Part shown: piece by piece, positions 23,027 to 30,911 of the stretch | Layout of the letters: each line of letters opens with the position of its first letter | How positions within the stretch are numbered: position 1 is the first letter of the stretch | Assembly (NCBI GenBank): GCA_025351875.1 | Contig: JANXVA010000407.1 | Coordinates: 1 to 44,667, forward strand | From: Myxococcales bacterium | Lineage (GTDB): Bacteria; Myxococcota_A; Polyangia; Polyangiales; Polyangiaceae | Reading direction: 5' to 3' | DNA: 44,667 bases | Program-made: the position numbers and the translations under genes | Notes under the pieces: model-generated | The model's database searches: none | Seen by the model: the letters and a program-made list of their open reading frames with translations, nothing else | Told to the model about the DNA's origin: nothing

Positions 23027-24763
23027 ATGCATTCCACGGTGGCGGACGCCCATCACGAGCAAGACGAGCTGCATCCCGGCAGCACGGTGGGGCCGTTCGA
23101 CCTCATTGCCCCCATTGGCACCGGCGGAATGGCGCGTGTCTGGGCGGCTCGTGTGCGCGGCACGTCAGACGTCGTTGCGGTGAAGATGCTTCTTCCGGAG
23201 CTCGCCGAGAACGTCGAGTTCAGGAAGATGTTCTTCGACGAGGCGCGCATCGCGTCTCGCGTGCGCCATCCCAACGTTTGCAGCACGTTCGAGATGGGAG
23301 AGCAGGAGGGCACGCTCTACCTCTCCATGGAGTGGCTCGACGGCCCGTCTCTCATGCGGATCCTCCGGCCAGGCCGCGAGGACATCACCGAGTGCGAGCG
23401 CATCCCGATCCGCCCGCGCATCGCGGCGCGGATCGTGGCCGACGCGTGTGCCGGGCTGCACGCCGCCCACGAGCTGGTCGGTGAGGACGGGCACCCGCTC
23501 GCCGTGGTGCATCGCGACGTCTCGCCCCACAACCTCCTCATGACCTCGGGAGGTGAGGTGAAGATCACGGACTTCGGCGTCGCCAAGGCGCTCGGGAAGT
23601 CCCACATGACGATCGCTGGGCAGCTGAAGGGCAAGCTCGCATACATGGCGCCGGAGCAGCTCACTGGCGGCACGATCGACCGACGCTGTGACGTGTTTGC
23701 GCTGGGCTGCGTGCTGTACGAGATCACGACCGGGCAGCGCCCCTTCCAGGGCGAGCACGACCCGCAGGTGATGACGGCGATCATGATGGGGCGGTACGAG
23801 CCACCAGCCGCGATCGTTCAGGGGTATCCGCACCAGCTCTCGATCATCGTCATGCGCGCCCTCGCGAACGAGCCCGAGAATCGCTACGCGAGCGCGGACC
23901 ACATGCGCGAGGCGCTCGAGAGCTACCTTCGTGCGAGCGGTCCTCAGGTCGGTGCGACGCAGGTTGCAGCGCTCATCAGCGAGCGATGCGGCGCCGAGGT
24001 GGACGCACGACGCGCGGCCGTCAGCCGTGGAGCGGTGAACCCGGCGGGCGCGCACGCCCGACAGCCCGCAGCCGCAGCGTGGGCGCCGGTCACGCGGCCG
24101 AAGGGCGCTCATGAGTCCGGGAGCGGCGCGATGATGATCGACGGCCGCCCCGCCGCCTCGCGCGGCGCCGTATGGGTCGTCGTCGCCGCGCTGGTGGGCG
24201 CCTCGCTCGGGGTGGGCGTGCTGTCATATGTGCGCTCGGCAAAGAAGGCGCGGTCGGCAGCGGCAGCGGCGGCCGCGGCAAGCACCGACGCGCCCCAACG
24301 AATGCCGGCCGCCAGCTCTGTCGCATTCGGCCAGGGGTTGCCGATCACTCCCGTGGTCCCGGTGGCGCCGAGCGACCTCCCCAGCCCGGAGGCGAGCGCG
24401 GCGAACGGGGCCGTACCGGCCGCGAACGCTCGGCGGGTGCACCTGACCATCAAACCGGCAACCGCGATCGTGCTGGTGGACGGCATCGTGCTTCCTCGCG
24501 GAACGGACACGGTCGCGAGACCGCAGGACGGCACCACGATGAACGTGCTCGTGAGGGCCGACAAACACGAGGACACCATCGTGCTCGTGGACTCCGCGAC
24601 CCCCGACGAGGTCGAGGTCACGCTGACCCCCAACGTTCGTCCTGGCGGTCAGGCGACGCCAAACGCTGGTGGGATGACACAAGGCGGCGGCGGTGGCACG
24701 CGCCCCCGCGTGCGTGAGGCCGGGCCCCCGGTCATCGACGCGCCCCCGAATCCTTACGAATGA
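23027..24763 (+). CDS. Hanks-type serine/threonine protein kinase with TM segment and PEGA-like domain
   Basis: The 578-residue kinase begins at ATG 23027. The kinase domain (about 24-290) is complete: glycine loop IGTGGMARVW, Lys53 in VAVKML, catalytic loop VVHRDVSPHN, DFG in ITDFGVAKALG, and MAPEQLTGG. It is the SPHN variant common in Myxococcota. A linker (about 300-370) leads to one TM helix (VWVVVAALVGASLGVGVLSYV, about 372-392) and an extracytoplasmic end with a PEGA-like domain (about 455-530: RRVHLTIKPATAIVLVDGIVLP). A GTG at 23003 is an alternative start. The ATG overlaps a TATAAT sequence, so if that is a -10 box translation could begin at GTG 23039 instead. It is followed in the same direction by the S55-like gene. 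Confidence 0.93.
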   Translation: MHSTVADAHHEQDELHPGSTVGPFDLIAPIGTGGMARVWAARVRGTSDVVAVKMLLPELAENVEFRKMFFDEARIASRVRHPNVCSTFEMGEQEGTLYLSMEWLDGPSLMRILRPGREDITECERIPIRPRIAARIVADACAGLHAAHELVGEDGHPLAVVHRDVSPHNLLMTSGGEVKITDFGVAKALGKSHMTIAGQLKGKLAYMAPEQLTGGTIDRRCDVFALGCVLYEITTGQRPFQGEHDPQVMTAIMMGRYEPPAAIVQGYPHQLSIIVMRALANEPENRYASADHMREALESYLRASGPQVGATQVAALISERCGAEVDARRAAVSRGAVNPAGAHARQPAAAAWAPVTRPKGAHESGSGAMMIDGRPAASRGAVWVVVAALVGASLGVGVLSYVRSAKKARSAAAAAAAASTDAPQRMPAASSVAFGQGLPITPVVPVAPSDLPSPEASAANGAVPAANARRVHLTIKPATAIVLVDGIVLPRGTDTVARPQDGTTMNVLVRADKHEDTIVLVDSATPDEVEVTLTPNVRPGGQATPNAGGMTQGGGGGTRPRVREAGPPVIDAPPNPYE

Positions 24764-24884
24764 GGTCAAACCATGCGCTCCGCCACGCTCGCGCTCTCCC
24801 GAGGACGGGACGCCGGGTGGTGCGTGCTCGCCTCCGAGGGCGAGAAAGCTTTACGGGCTTGGACCGGTGCGTAACCATGACCGC

Positions 24885-26786
24885 GTGCGCAACGAATTTC
24901 TCCCGATGGGGGCGCTCGCCGTCGGGCTGCTCGCCGGCCTAGGTCTGACGATCCCGCTCGCCCACGGTGACGCGAAGCCTTCGACGATCTCCGTGGACGA
25001 GATCAAGGACGGGATGAAGGGCTACGGCCTCACCGTCTTCAAGGGCACGCAGCCGGAGCGGTTCGACGTCGAGGTCGTCGGCGTACTCAAGAACTTCCGG
25101 CCGTCGCAGGCGCTCATCCTGGTGAAGACGCCTCACCCGCGCCTCAACGTGACGAAGAACGTCCGCGGCATGAGCGGCAGTCCGATCTACCTGGATGGAC
25201 GACTCGCGGGCGCTTACGCCTATTCGTGGGCCGCGTTTCAGGTCGAGCCAGTCGCAGGCGTTACCCCCATCGCCGCGATGCTCACCGAGATGAGGAGGCC
25301 GATTCCCCCGGGGTTCTGGCCGCTCGAGGGCGGTGGGCCTCTTCCGACGACCCCGAAGCTCGACGGCCCCAAGCACGCGAGCGCTGTGCCGGCGATTGGG
25401 CCGGGGACCGGCGCGACGGCGTTCGAAGGCGCTCCGGGCTCGTACGACCTCGAGACGCATGCGCAGCAGGTCGCGGCGCGCCTCTCGATGGGCCTCGATC
25501 CGGGTCGCCCTGTCAGGCCCGCCGCAACTCCCCTCCTCCTCGCCGGCATGAGCGACCGATCCATGGCGCTCGTGCAGAAGCTCTTCGCACCTCTCGGCCT
25601 CGAGCCCGTCCAGGCGGGCGGCGGCGGCGACGGCAAGCAGGACCCGACGGCACCGATGCACTACGTCGACGGCGGAGCCCTCGGCGTCCAGATGGCCAGC
25701 GGTGACGTCTCATTCATGGGTCTCGGCACCGTGACGCACGTCGAGGGAACGAAGCTCTGCGGCTTCGGCCATCCGATGATGGAAGCAGGAGTCAGCGCGC
25801 TGCCGACAGCGATCGGGCGCGTCCACTGGATCTTCGCCAGTGATCAGCATTCCTCGAAAATCGGGGAGGCGGCGCGGCCCCTGGGGGCCCTCGTGCAGGA
25901 TCGTCAGAGCGCAGTCGTCGTCGACGAGACGAGGACGGCGCCGATGTTCCCGATGTCGATGGAGATCCGGGGCGCCGAAGGCATCCCGAAGAAGCAGTGG
26001 AACGTGCAGATCGCCGACGACCGCTTCATGAGCGGGTCGCTCGTGGCGTCCGTGCTCGGTTCGATCGTCGACGCCTCGGTGAACGAGCGTCGTGACGTCA
26101 CGTGGCACTTGAAGACCAAGCTCACGGTGCGCGGCCACGGGACGATCGATCTCGAGGACTTCGGCGTTGCCGTCGGGGGCATGCCCGACGCGGGAGACTT
26201 CGCGCACTCCAAAATCGGTCGAGCCGTCGGCGAAGTGCTGAACAACCCGTGGGAGAACACGCACGTCGAGAAGGTCGAGGGAATCATCACCGTCGACTAC
26301 AAGCGCGAGCTCTGGAAGCTTCGCGGCGTCGACGTCCTCGACCCCGTCGTCGACGTTGGCCAGCCCGCGCGGATGAGGGTTCACCTCGTTCCGTTCGCCG
26401 GGCCCGAGGTCACCAAGGTCCTCGAGGTCCGTTTCCCGGAGGAGCTCGCCGGCAAGGACGTCGACCTCGAGATTGCGCCCGGCTACACCGTGGTGCCTGA
26501 CCTTGCCGCGCCCCAGAACCTCACGGACCTTCTCGCCAACTCCACGAAGCAGAGCGCGCTCCCGAAGAGCCTCGTGGTGCAGTACCGCAGCCGCTCGCAG
26601 GGCGTTGCCTACCAGGGTCACGTCGCCGACCGCCTTCCGGCCTTTGCCCTCGACGCTCTACGGCCTTGGACCTCGGACGTCGCGCCCGACGCTTTCGCGT
26701 CTTACACGCGTATCGTCACGCCTCTCGACCGGTACGTCGAAGGCTCGGACCGCGTCCGTATTCGCGTGAAACCCGTCGTCCGCTAG
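24885..26786 (+). CDS. SpoIVB peptidase S55-like secreted protein
   Basis: The product (633 residues from GTG 24885; GTG 24867 or ATG 24906 also possible) has a signal peptide (MGALAVGLLAGLGLTIPLAHG). The domain that follows begins STISVDEIKDGMKGYGLTVFKGTQPERFDVEVVGVL and contains RGMSGSPIY at about residues 95-103, the serine-loop motif of S55 peptidases such as SpoIVB. A GFGHPMM motif with His near 296 lies later. Deltaproteobacterial proteins of this layout are usually annotated as S55-domain proteins, but in SpoIVB the catalytic His precedes the Ser, so peptidase activity is uncertain. The C-terminal third is beta-rich. It lies 121 bases after the kinase gene. The gap holds small hairpins and no obvious promoter. 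Confidence 0.8.
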   Translation: MRNEFLPMGALAVGLLAGLGLTIPLAHGDAKPSTISVDEIKDGMKGYGLTVFKGTQPERFDVEVVGVLKNFRPSQALILVKTPHPRLNVTKNVRGMSGSPIYLDGRLAGAYAYSWAAFQVEPVAGVTPIAAMLTEMRRPIPPGFWPLEGGGPLPTTPKLDGPKHASAVPAIGPGTGATAFEGAPGSYDLETHAQQVAARLSMGLDPGRPVRPAATPLLLAGMSDRSMALVQKLFAPLGLEPVQAGGGGDGKQDPTAPMHYVDGGALGVQMASGDVSFMGLGTVTHVEGTKLCGFGHPMMEAGVSALPTAIGRVHWIFASDQHSSKIGEAARPLGALVQDRQSAVVVDETRTAPMFPMSMEIRGAEGIPKKQWNVQIADDRFMSGSLVASVLGSIVDASVNERRDVTWHLKTKLTVRGHGTIDLEDFGVAVGGMPDAGDFAHSKIGRAVGEVLNNPWENTHVEKVEGIITVDYKRELWKLRGVDVLDPVVDVGQPARMRVHLVPFAGPEVTKVLEVRFPEELAGKDVDLEIAPGYTVVPDLAAPQNLTDLLANSTKQSALPKSLVVQYRSRSQGVAYQGHVADRLPAFALDALRPWTSDVAPDAFASYTRIVTPLDRYVEGSDRVRIRVKPVVR

Positions 26787-26896
26787 TCCGAAGAGCTCAT
26801 CAGTAATTCGCGGCGTGCACCGGTGCGTGACGTCGCCAAAGTCGGCCGGGAAGTCGCGTTTTTTCCGCGATGCCCCGGTAGGTGTAAGCTCGCTCA

Positions 26897-28945
26897 ATGC
26901 GTCTCTCGCTTGCGCGCGCGGCTACCGCGGTCGCGCTGGTCCTGTCGTCCCTCGCCTTGTCGACCGACGCCCGTGCAGTAGGCACGCGCACGTTCGTCCT
27001 GGATACTCTCGAAAGGCTCTCCGGCGGGGACCTCAAGGGCGTCGCGGTGAGCTCGGACGGTACTGTCCGAGCGGGCTTCACACTCGGCAACGCGCCGATC
27101 CCAGAGGCAAGCGCCTCGTTCTCGGCACTCACGCTGACCGATGGGACGACCCTCGTCGGCACGAGTCCACAGGGCAAGGTCTACAAGCTCGCTGGCGATG
27201 CGGTCTCGCTATTCGCCGATACCGGCGCGCTGGCGGTGACCTCGATCGTGCAGGCCAAGAACGGGTCGATCTTCGCGGCGACCATGCCTGACGGGAAGGT
27301 CTTCAAGCTCGCGCAAGGCAAGGCTGACCTCTTCGCCACGCTCGCCGACACGAGCCACGTTTGGGCCCTCGTCCTCGACCGCGCCGGCACCGGGCTATTC
27401 GCGGCGACGGGACCGGAGGGCAAGGTGTTCCGCATCGAGCCGACGGGCGCGAGCTCCGTCTACTACCGCAGCACCGAAGGGCATCTCGTCTCTCTGGCGA
27501 TGATGGAGAACGGCGATCTCCTGGCCGGCTCGAGCGGCAAGGGCAATCTCTATCGGATCACCGGTCCAGGTCGCGCGAGCGTCCTTGCGACGTTGCCGGG
27601 CGAAGAGGTCAAGGCGGTCGCCGTCGCGAAGGGTGTGATCTGGGCCGTCGGGAACGAGTACGGCGAAGCGCCGGAGCCCCCGAAGCGCTCGCCCGCTGCG
27701 GGACGGACCCCGGCAGGCCCAGCGTCATCAGCACGTCCGAAGGCCGGCAAGGGCGTGCTCTACCGCTTCGACGCCCAGGGTCGTCCCGAGCGGATGATGA
27801 AGCACGACGACACTCACTACATGTCGCTCGCTCTCGACGAGCAGGGAAAGCCGTATGTTGGCACTGGCGCCAACGGGCGCATCTACACGGTGGACGACGC
27901 GCATGTCGTTACACTCCTCGCCGACACGGACGAGCGCCAGGTCGGCGCGCTCTTCATCTCGGGCGGCAAGGGCTTCGTCGCCACGAGCGACCCGCCGATC
28001 GCCCATCGCATTCTGGGCCGCGGCGGGCCCGACGCCGTCTGGACGAGCAAGGTCCTCGACTCGACGCTGCGCGCCCGCTTCGGTACCCTCAGCTGGCGTG
28101 CCACGGGAGCTCTCGAACTATCGACGCGCTCGGGCAACACGACGACGCCGGACGCGACCTGGACAGCTTGGAGCACCCCGCTCGCTGCACCCGGCGCGAT
28201 CGCCTCGCCCCCCGCGCGCTTCGTCCAGGTACGGGCACGCTGGGCACGTGACCCGAACGCCGTTCTCACGGAGGTGACAATCCCGTTCGTGACCGACAAC
28301 GTGCGACCGGTCATCACCGAGATCAGTGCTGTCGCGAAGGGCGGGCCGACCAAGGAACCGACAGCCACCGTCCCGGCGAGCGGCGGCGACGTGGGTAAGC
28401 ACGAGAGCGTCGTGAAGGTCACCTGGAAGGTCGAAAACCCCGACGCTGACCCGCTCCGGTATCGCGTTTCCTTCAAGCGCGAAGGTCAGACGCAGTGGCG
28501 TGACGCATTGAAGGCCGACGACGTTCTCACCAAGACCGAGCTCGAGTGGGATACGGCCGCGTTGCCGGAGGGGAAGTACCGCGTCAGGGTGGAAGCGAGC
28601 GACGAGTCGTCCAATCCGCCCGACCAGGTCCAGAAACACTCGCTCGAGTCCGAGACCATAATGGTCGACAACACGCCTCCGCGCATCGACACCCTCGAGA
28701 TCGCCGGACGTCGCCTCCGCGCCCACATCGTGGATGGCACCTCGCCGGTCGCGCGCGTGGAGATGGCGGTCGATGGAAAGATGGAGTGGCGCCCGCTCGC
28801 CGCGGCGGACGGGATCTTCGACACCGCCGACGAGCGCGTCGACTCCGATGTGTCGACGCTCGTCCCGACCGGCTCGCATATCGTGGTCGTCCGCGCGTAC
28901 GACGTAGCCGGCAACGCCGTGACGCGCGACATCGAGACACGCTGA
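26897..28945 (+). CDS. Secreted beta-propeller-like protein with Ig/FN3-like C-terminus
   Basis: The 682-residue product has a Sec signal peptide (1-27, ending ARA). Residues about 35-390 hold repeated blade-like units: LVGTSPQGKVYKLAG, IFAATMPDGKVFKLAQG, LFAATGPEGKVFRIEP, LLAGSSGKGNLYRITG and PYVGTGANGRIYTVDD. These point to a seven-bladed-type propeller, interrupted by a Pro/Ser insertion (about 258-285). Two or three Ig/FN3-like sandwiches follow (about 400-682), with typical bacterial Ig-like ends (DNTPPRIDTLEI, RAYDVAGNAVTRD). No catalytic motif is visible, and a binding or scaffold role in the envelope is likely. It follows the S55-like gene by 110 bases and may be functionally linked. 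Confidence 0.82.
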   Translation: MRLSLARAATAVALVLSSLALSTDARAVGTRTFVLDTLERLSGGDLKGVAVSSDGTVRAGFTLGNAPIPEASASFSALTLTDGTTLVGTSPQGKVYKLAGDAVSLFADTGALAVTSIVQAKNGSIFAATMPDGKVFKLAQGKADLFATLADTSHVWALVLDRAGTGLFAATGPEGKVFRIEPTGASSVYYRSTEGHLVSLAMMENGDLLAGSSGKGNLYRITGPGRASVLATLPGEEVKAVAVAKGVIWAVGNEYGEAPEPPKRSPAAGRTPAGPASSARPKAGKGVLYRFDAQGRPERMMKHDDTHYMSLALDEQGKPYVGTGANGRIYTVDDAHVVTLLADTDERQVGALFISGGKGFVATSDPPIAHRILGRGGPDAVWTSKVLDSTLRARFGTLSWRATGALELSTRSGNTTTPDATWTAWSTPLAAPGAIASPPARFVQVRARWARDPNAVLTEVTIPFVTDNVRPVITEISAVAKGGPTKEPTATVPASGGDVGKHESVVKVTWKVENPDADPLRYRVSFKREGQTQWRDALKADDVLTKTELEWDTAALPEGKYRVRVEASDESSNPPDQVQKHSLESETIMVDNTPPRIDTLEIAGRRLRAHIVDGTSPVARVEMAVDGKMEWRPLAAADGIFDTADERVDSDVSTLVPTGSHIVVVRAYDVAGNAVTRDIETR

Positions 28946-29010
28946 GGATGACGCGCAACGATTGGTGGGCCACCGCGACATGGCAGTCATGGCCGACCGT
29001 TCGGTCGCGA

Positions 29011-29040
29011 TTGCCGCTTCGCTAGAATTCCCTGTAAACT
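29011..29040 (+). promoter_or_regulatory. Possible promoter upstream of the Cys-rich lipoprotein gene
   Basis: TTGCCG (29011-29016) is followed after 18 bases by TAAACT (29035-29040), four of six matches in each box. The flanking 29020-29080 stretch is unusually AT-rich for this window. The leader to the TTG start at 29164 would be about 115 bases. Confidence 0.35.
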
Positions 29041-29107
29041 CCAAGACTTTCGCGTCTCGAATTTCGTTGCGGCGTCCGGCACGCACCGTGAAGGTTCCTG
29101 ACCATTC

Positions 29108-29134
29108 GCTCCGTGGGGCTACGCTTCACGGAGC
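29108..29134. repeat. Perfect inverted repeat in the lipoprotein leader
   Basis: GCTCCGTG (29108-29115) and CACGGAGC (29127-29134) form an 8-bp stem with an 11-base loop, 30 bases before the TTG start. There is no T-run after it. It could be a leader hairpin or binding site. Confidence 0.5.
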
Positions 29135-29163
29135 CACTCTAGAGCTCACGTAGGCCGTCCCTC

Positions 29164-30087
29164 TTGTCGTCCCGCAGCACCCCTTTCACGCTGAAGCTGA
29201 TCTTCGCCGCCCACATCTTGGGGTTGGGCGTGGCAGTCGCGGCTGGCTGCTCTGCTCAGACGGCGGACGGCGCATCGAGCGAGTCGACGCCTCCGCCGCT
29301 CAATGATGACCGCAGCAACCCCGACTTCCCGACCCTCCCGACCGTCGACGCTTCGGCGACGCAGGCCTCGCCGTACCGCGGCAATCCGCTCTGTTACGTC
29401 GGTGCCAAAGACTGCATGCCCGATGACGACGCGTACCACCAGACGCCTGGAACGCCAGAGTGTGCAACGCCGCCCCCTGACGCCGGCGATGCCGGAGCTG
29501 CGGGAACCTTCCAGAGTCTCGGCTGCCGGATCGCGCGCAGAGCCGCGACCGGCGAAATCGCAACGACGTGCGAGAAGGTGAACAGCATCGCCGGCGGAGA
29601 TGGGACACTCTGCGAGACAGGTGCGGACTGTGCCGCGGGATTGGACTGCATCATCGGCGGCGAGAAGGGCGCCAAGGCCTGCCGCCACTACTGCTGCGGA
29701 GGGAGCTGCAAAGATCACGTGTCGCAGAGCGGTGGAGCGACGTTCTGCGACGTTCAGAGCCTCGTCGACGTCAATCAAAAGGCGCCCGTCTGCATGCCCC
29801 TCAAGCGCTGCCGGCTGCTCGGTACCGGCGAGTGCGCGCTCAACGAAACGTGCGCAATCGTGACCGAGAGCGGGGACACCGGTTGCGTGACCGTAGGCGA
29901 GCAGCAGGTCGGAGCGGCGTGTGACGCAGCCCACTGCGCGGTCGACCTCACGTGCCTCGGCAAGGCGGGCGCTCGCAAGTGCTTCAAGCTCTGCAGGGTG
30001 AACTCGAACGATTGTGGCGCGACGCAAATCTGCGCGACCAGCACCGTCTTCAAAGACCCGAATTTCGGGATCTGCCAGAAGCCGTGA
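29164..30087 (+). CDS. Cys-rich lipoprotein of the myxobacterial type (307 aa)
   Basis: Translation from TTG 29164 gives a lipoprotein signal (AHILGLGVAVAAGC, Cys29). After a Ser/Pro/Asp-rich linker come about twenty Cys arranged in small disulfide modules, such as GTLCETGADCAAGLDCIIGG, YCCGGSCKDH, GECALNETCAIV and ACDAAHCAVDLTC, ending NDCGATQICA. Such Cys-rich modules are frequent in Myxococcota outer-surface proteins and are often followed by hydrolase or FGE-like domains; here there is none. No ATG or GTG start would keep the signal peptide, so the rare TTG is preferred. A hairpin (30118-30137) follows the gene. Function unknown; surface exposure likely. Confidence 0.78.
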   Translation: MSSRSTPFTLKLIFAAHILGLGVAVAAGCSAQTADGASSESTPPPLNDDRSNPDFPTLPTVDASATQASPYRGNPLCYVGAKDCMPDDDAYHQTPGTPECATPPPDAGDAGAAGTFQSLGCRIARRAATGEIATTCEKVNSIAGGDGTLCETGADCAAGLDCIIGGEKGAKACRHYCCGGSCKDHVSQSGGATFCDVQSLVDVNQKAPVCMPLKRCRLLGTGECALNETCAIVTESGDTGCVTVGEQQVGAACDAAHCAVDLTCLGKAGARKCFKLCRVNSNDCGATQICATSTVFKDPNFGICQKP

Positions 30088-30094
30088 CCTCCGC

Positions 30095-30114
30095 GCGGTG
30101 TGTCGCGGTGTGTC
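30095..30114. repeat. Tandem 10-bp repeat
   Basis: GCGGTGTGTC occurs twice without a gap, just after the lipoprotein stop codon. It may be a chance tandem duplication. Confidence 0.7.
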
Positions 30115-30117
30115 CCT

Positions 30118-30137
30118 GGACAGGCCCTGAGCTGTCC
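30118..30137 (+). terminator. Hairpin after the Cys-rich lipoprotein gene, possible terminator
   Basis: GGACAG (30118-30123) and CTGTCC (30132-30137) form a 6-bp stem with an 8-base loop between the lipoprotein stop and radC. There is no T-tract, so it would be at best a weak or Rho-assisted terminator. Confidence 0.35.
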
Positions 30138-30215
30138 GCGCCACCCCCACGGACGCGCAACCCGACGTAACTGTTCGTATGCGATCTCGGCATTCCGCTT
30201 GCGGGAGCGGCCTGC

Positions 30216-30911
30216 ATGGCGAAGCTTCCGCTCGACGTCGAAGGTTGGCCCGGGCAGGCGCTCGTCGCGGCGGTGCTTGCGACGGGCTCCTACGAGGGTG
30301 CACGCGCTGAACGAGCGTCCGAGCTCGCCGCCGCACTCCTCTGTGATCACGGCGGCTTTGCGGGGTTGGCACGTGCCACCGTCGAGGAGCTCGAAACCTA
30401 TCTGGAGAAAGAGCCGCGTCTCGGACGGCCACCTCGCGCCTGCGCGCGACGAATCGCGGCATGCTTCGAGCTCGGGCGACGCGCCACCAACGAAAACGTC
30501 GCCCCACCGACGATTGCAAGCAGTGCTGACGTGGCAGCGTGGGCTTCGATACGACTCGCGCCCCTCGACCACGAGGAGCTCTGGCTTCTCGCACTCGATG
30601 GACGCAGCCGCGTGCGCGCGGTGCGTTGCGTTGCGAAGGGCGGTCTACACGGTATGGGTGTCCGCCCCGCCGATCCGCTGCGCCTCGCGCTTCGCGCAGC
30701 CGCGAGCGGCTTCGTCCTCGTCCACAATCACCCGAGCGGCGACCCGACTCCGAGCTTAGAGGACACGGTGTTCACACGACGCGTCGCGAGCGCCGCCGTG
30801 ATCGTCGGCATGCCCTTGCTCGATCACGTGGTCGTGGCCCGCGACGGCTTCTCGTCGGTTCCATTTTCAGCCGAGGGCGTTTCGTTCGCGGGAGGCGACG
30901 TCGAAGCATGA
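30216..30911 (+). CDS. radC: RadC family JAB/MPN-domain protein
   Basis: The 231-residue product matches RadC/UPF0758 in length. The N-terminal helical region (1-95) is poorly conserved. The C-terminal MPN/JAB domain (about 100-225) has the complete JAMM metal motif in HNHPSGDPTPSLED (HxHx7SxxD), followed by TRRVASAAVIVGMPLLDHVVVARDGF. RadC proteins were once linked to DNA repair, but their biochemical role remains unclear; many are near DNA-processing or mobile genes. A GGGAG site lies eight bases before the ATG. The last 88 bases overlap the 3' end of the AddA-like gene on the other strand. Confidence 0.93.
   Translation: MAKLPLDVEGWPGQALVAAVLATGSYEGARAERASELAAALLCDHGGFAGLARATVEELETYLEKEPRLGRPPRACARRIAACFELGRRATNENVAPPTIASSADVAAWASIRLAPLDHEELWLLALDGRSRVRAVRCVAKGGLHGMGVRPADPLRLALRAAASGFVLVHNHPSGDPTPSLEDTVFTRRVASAAVIVGMPLLDHVVVARDGFSSVPFSAEGVSFAGGDVEA

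Noticed and set aside
24780-24884. Cyclic-di-GMP (GEMM) or other known riboswitch
   Set aside because: The gap has small stems but lacks the conserved core sequences of the riboswitch classes I know.
30160-30200. SOS (LexA) box upstream of radC
   Set aside because: A GTTCG half-site is present but there is no matching second half at a usual spacing.
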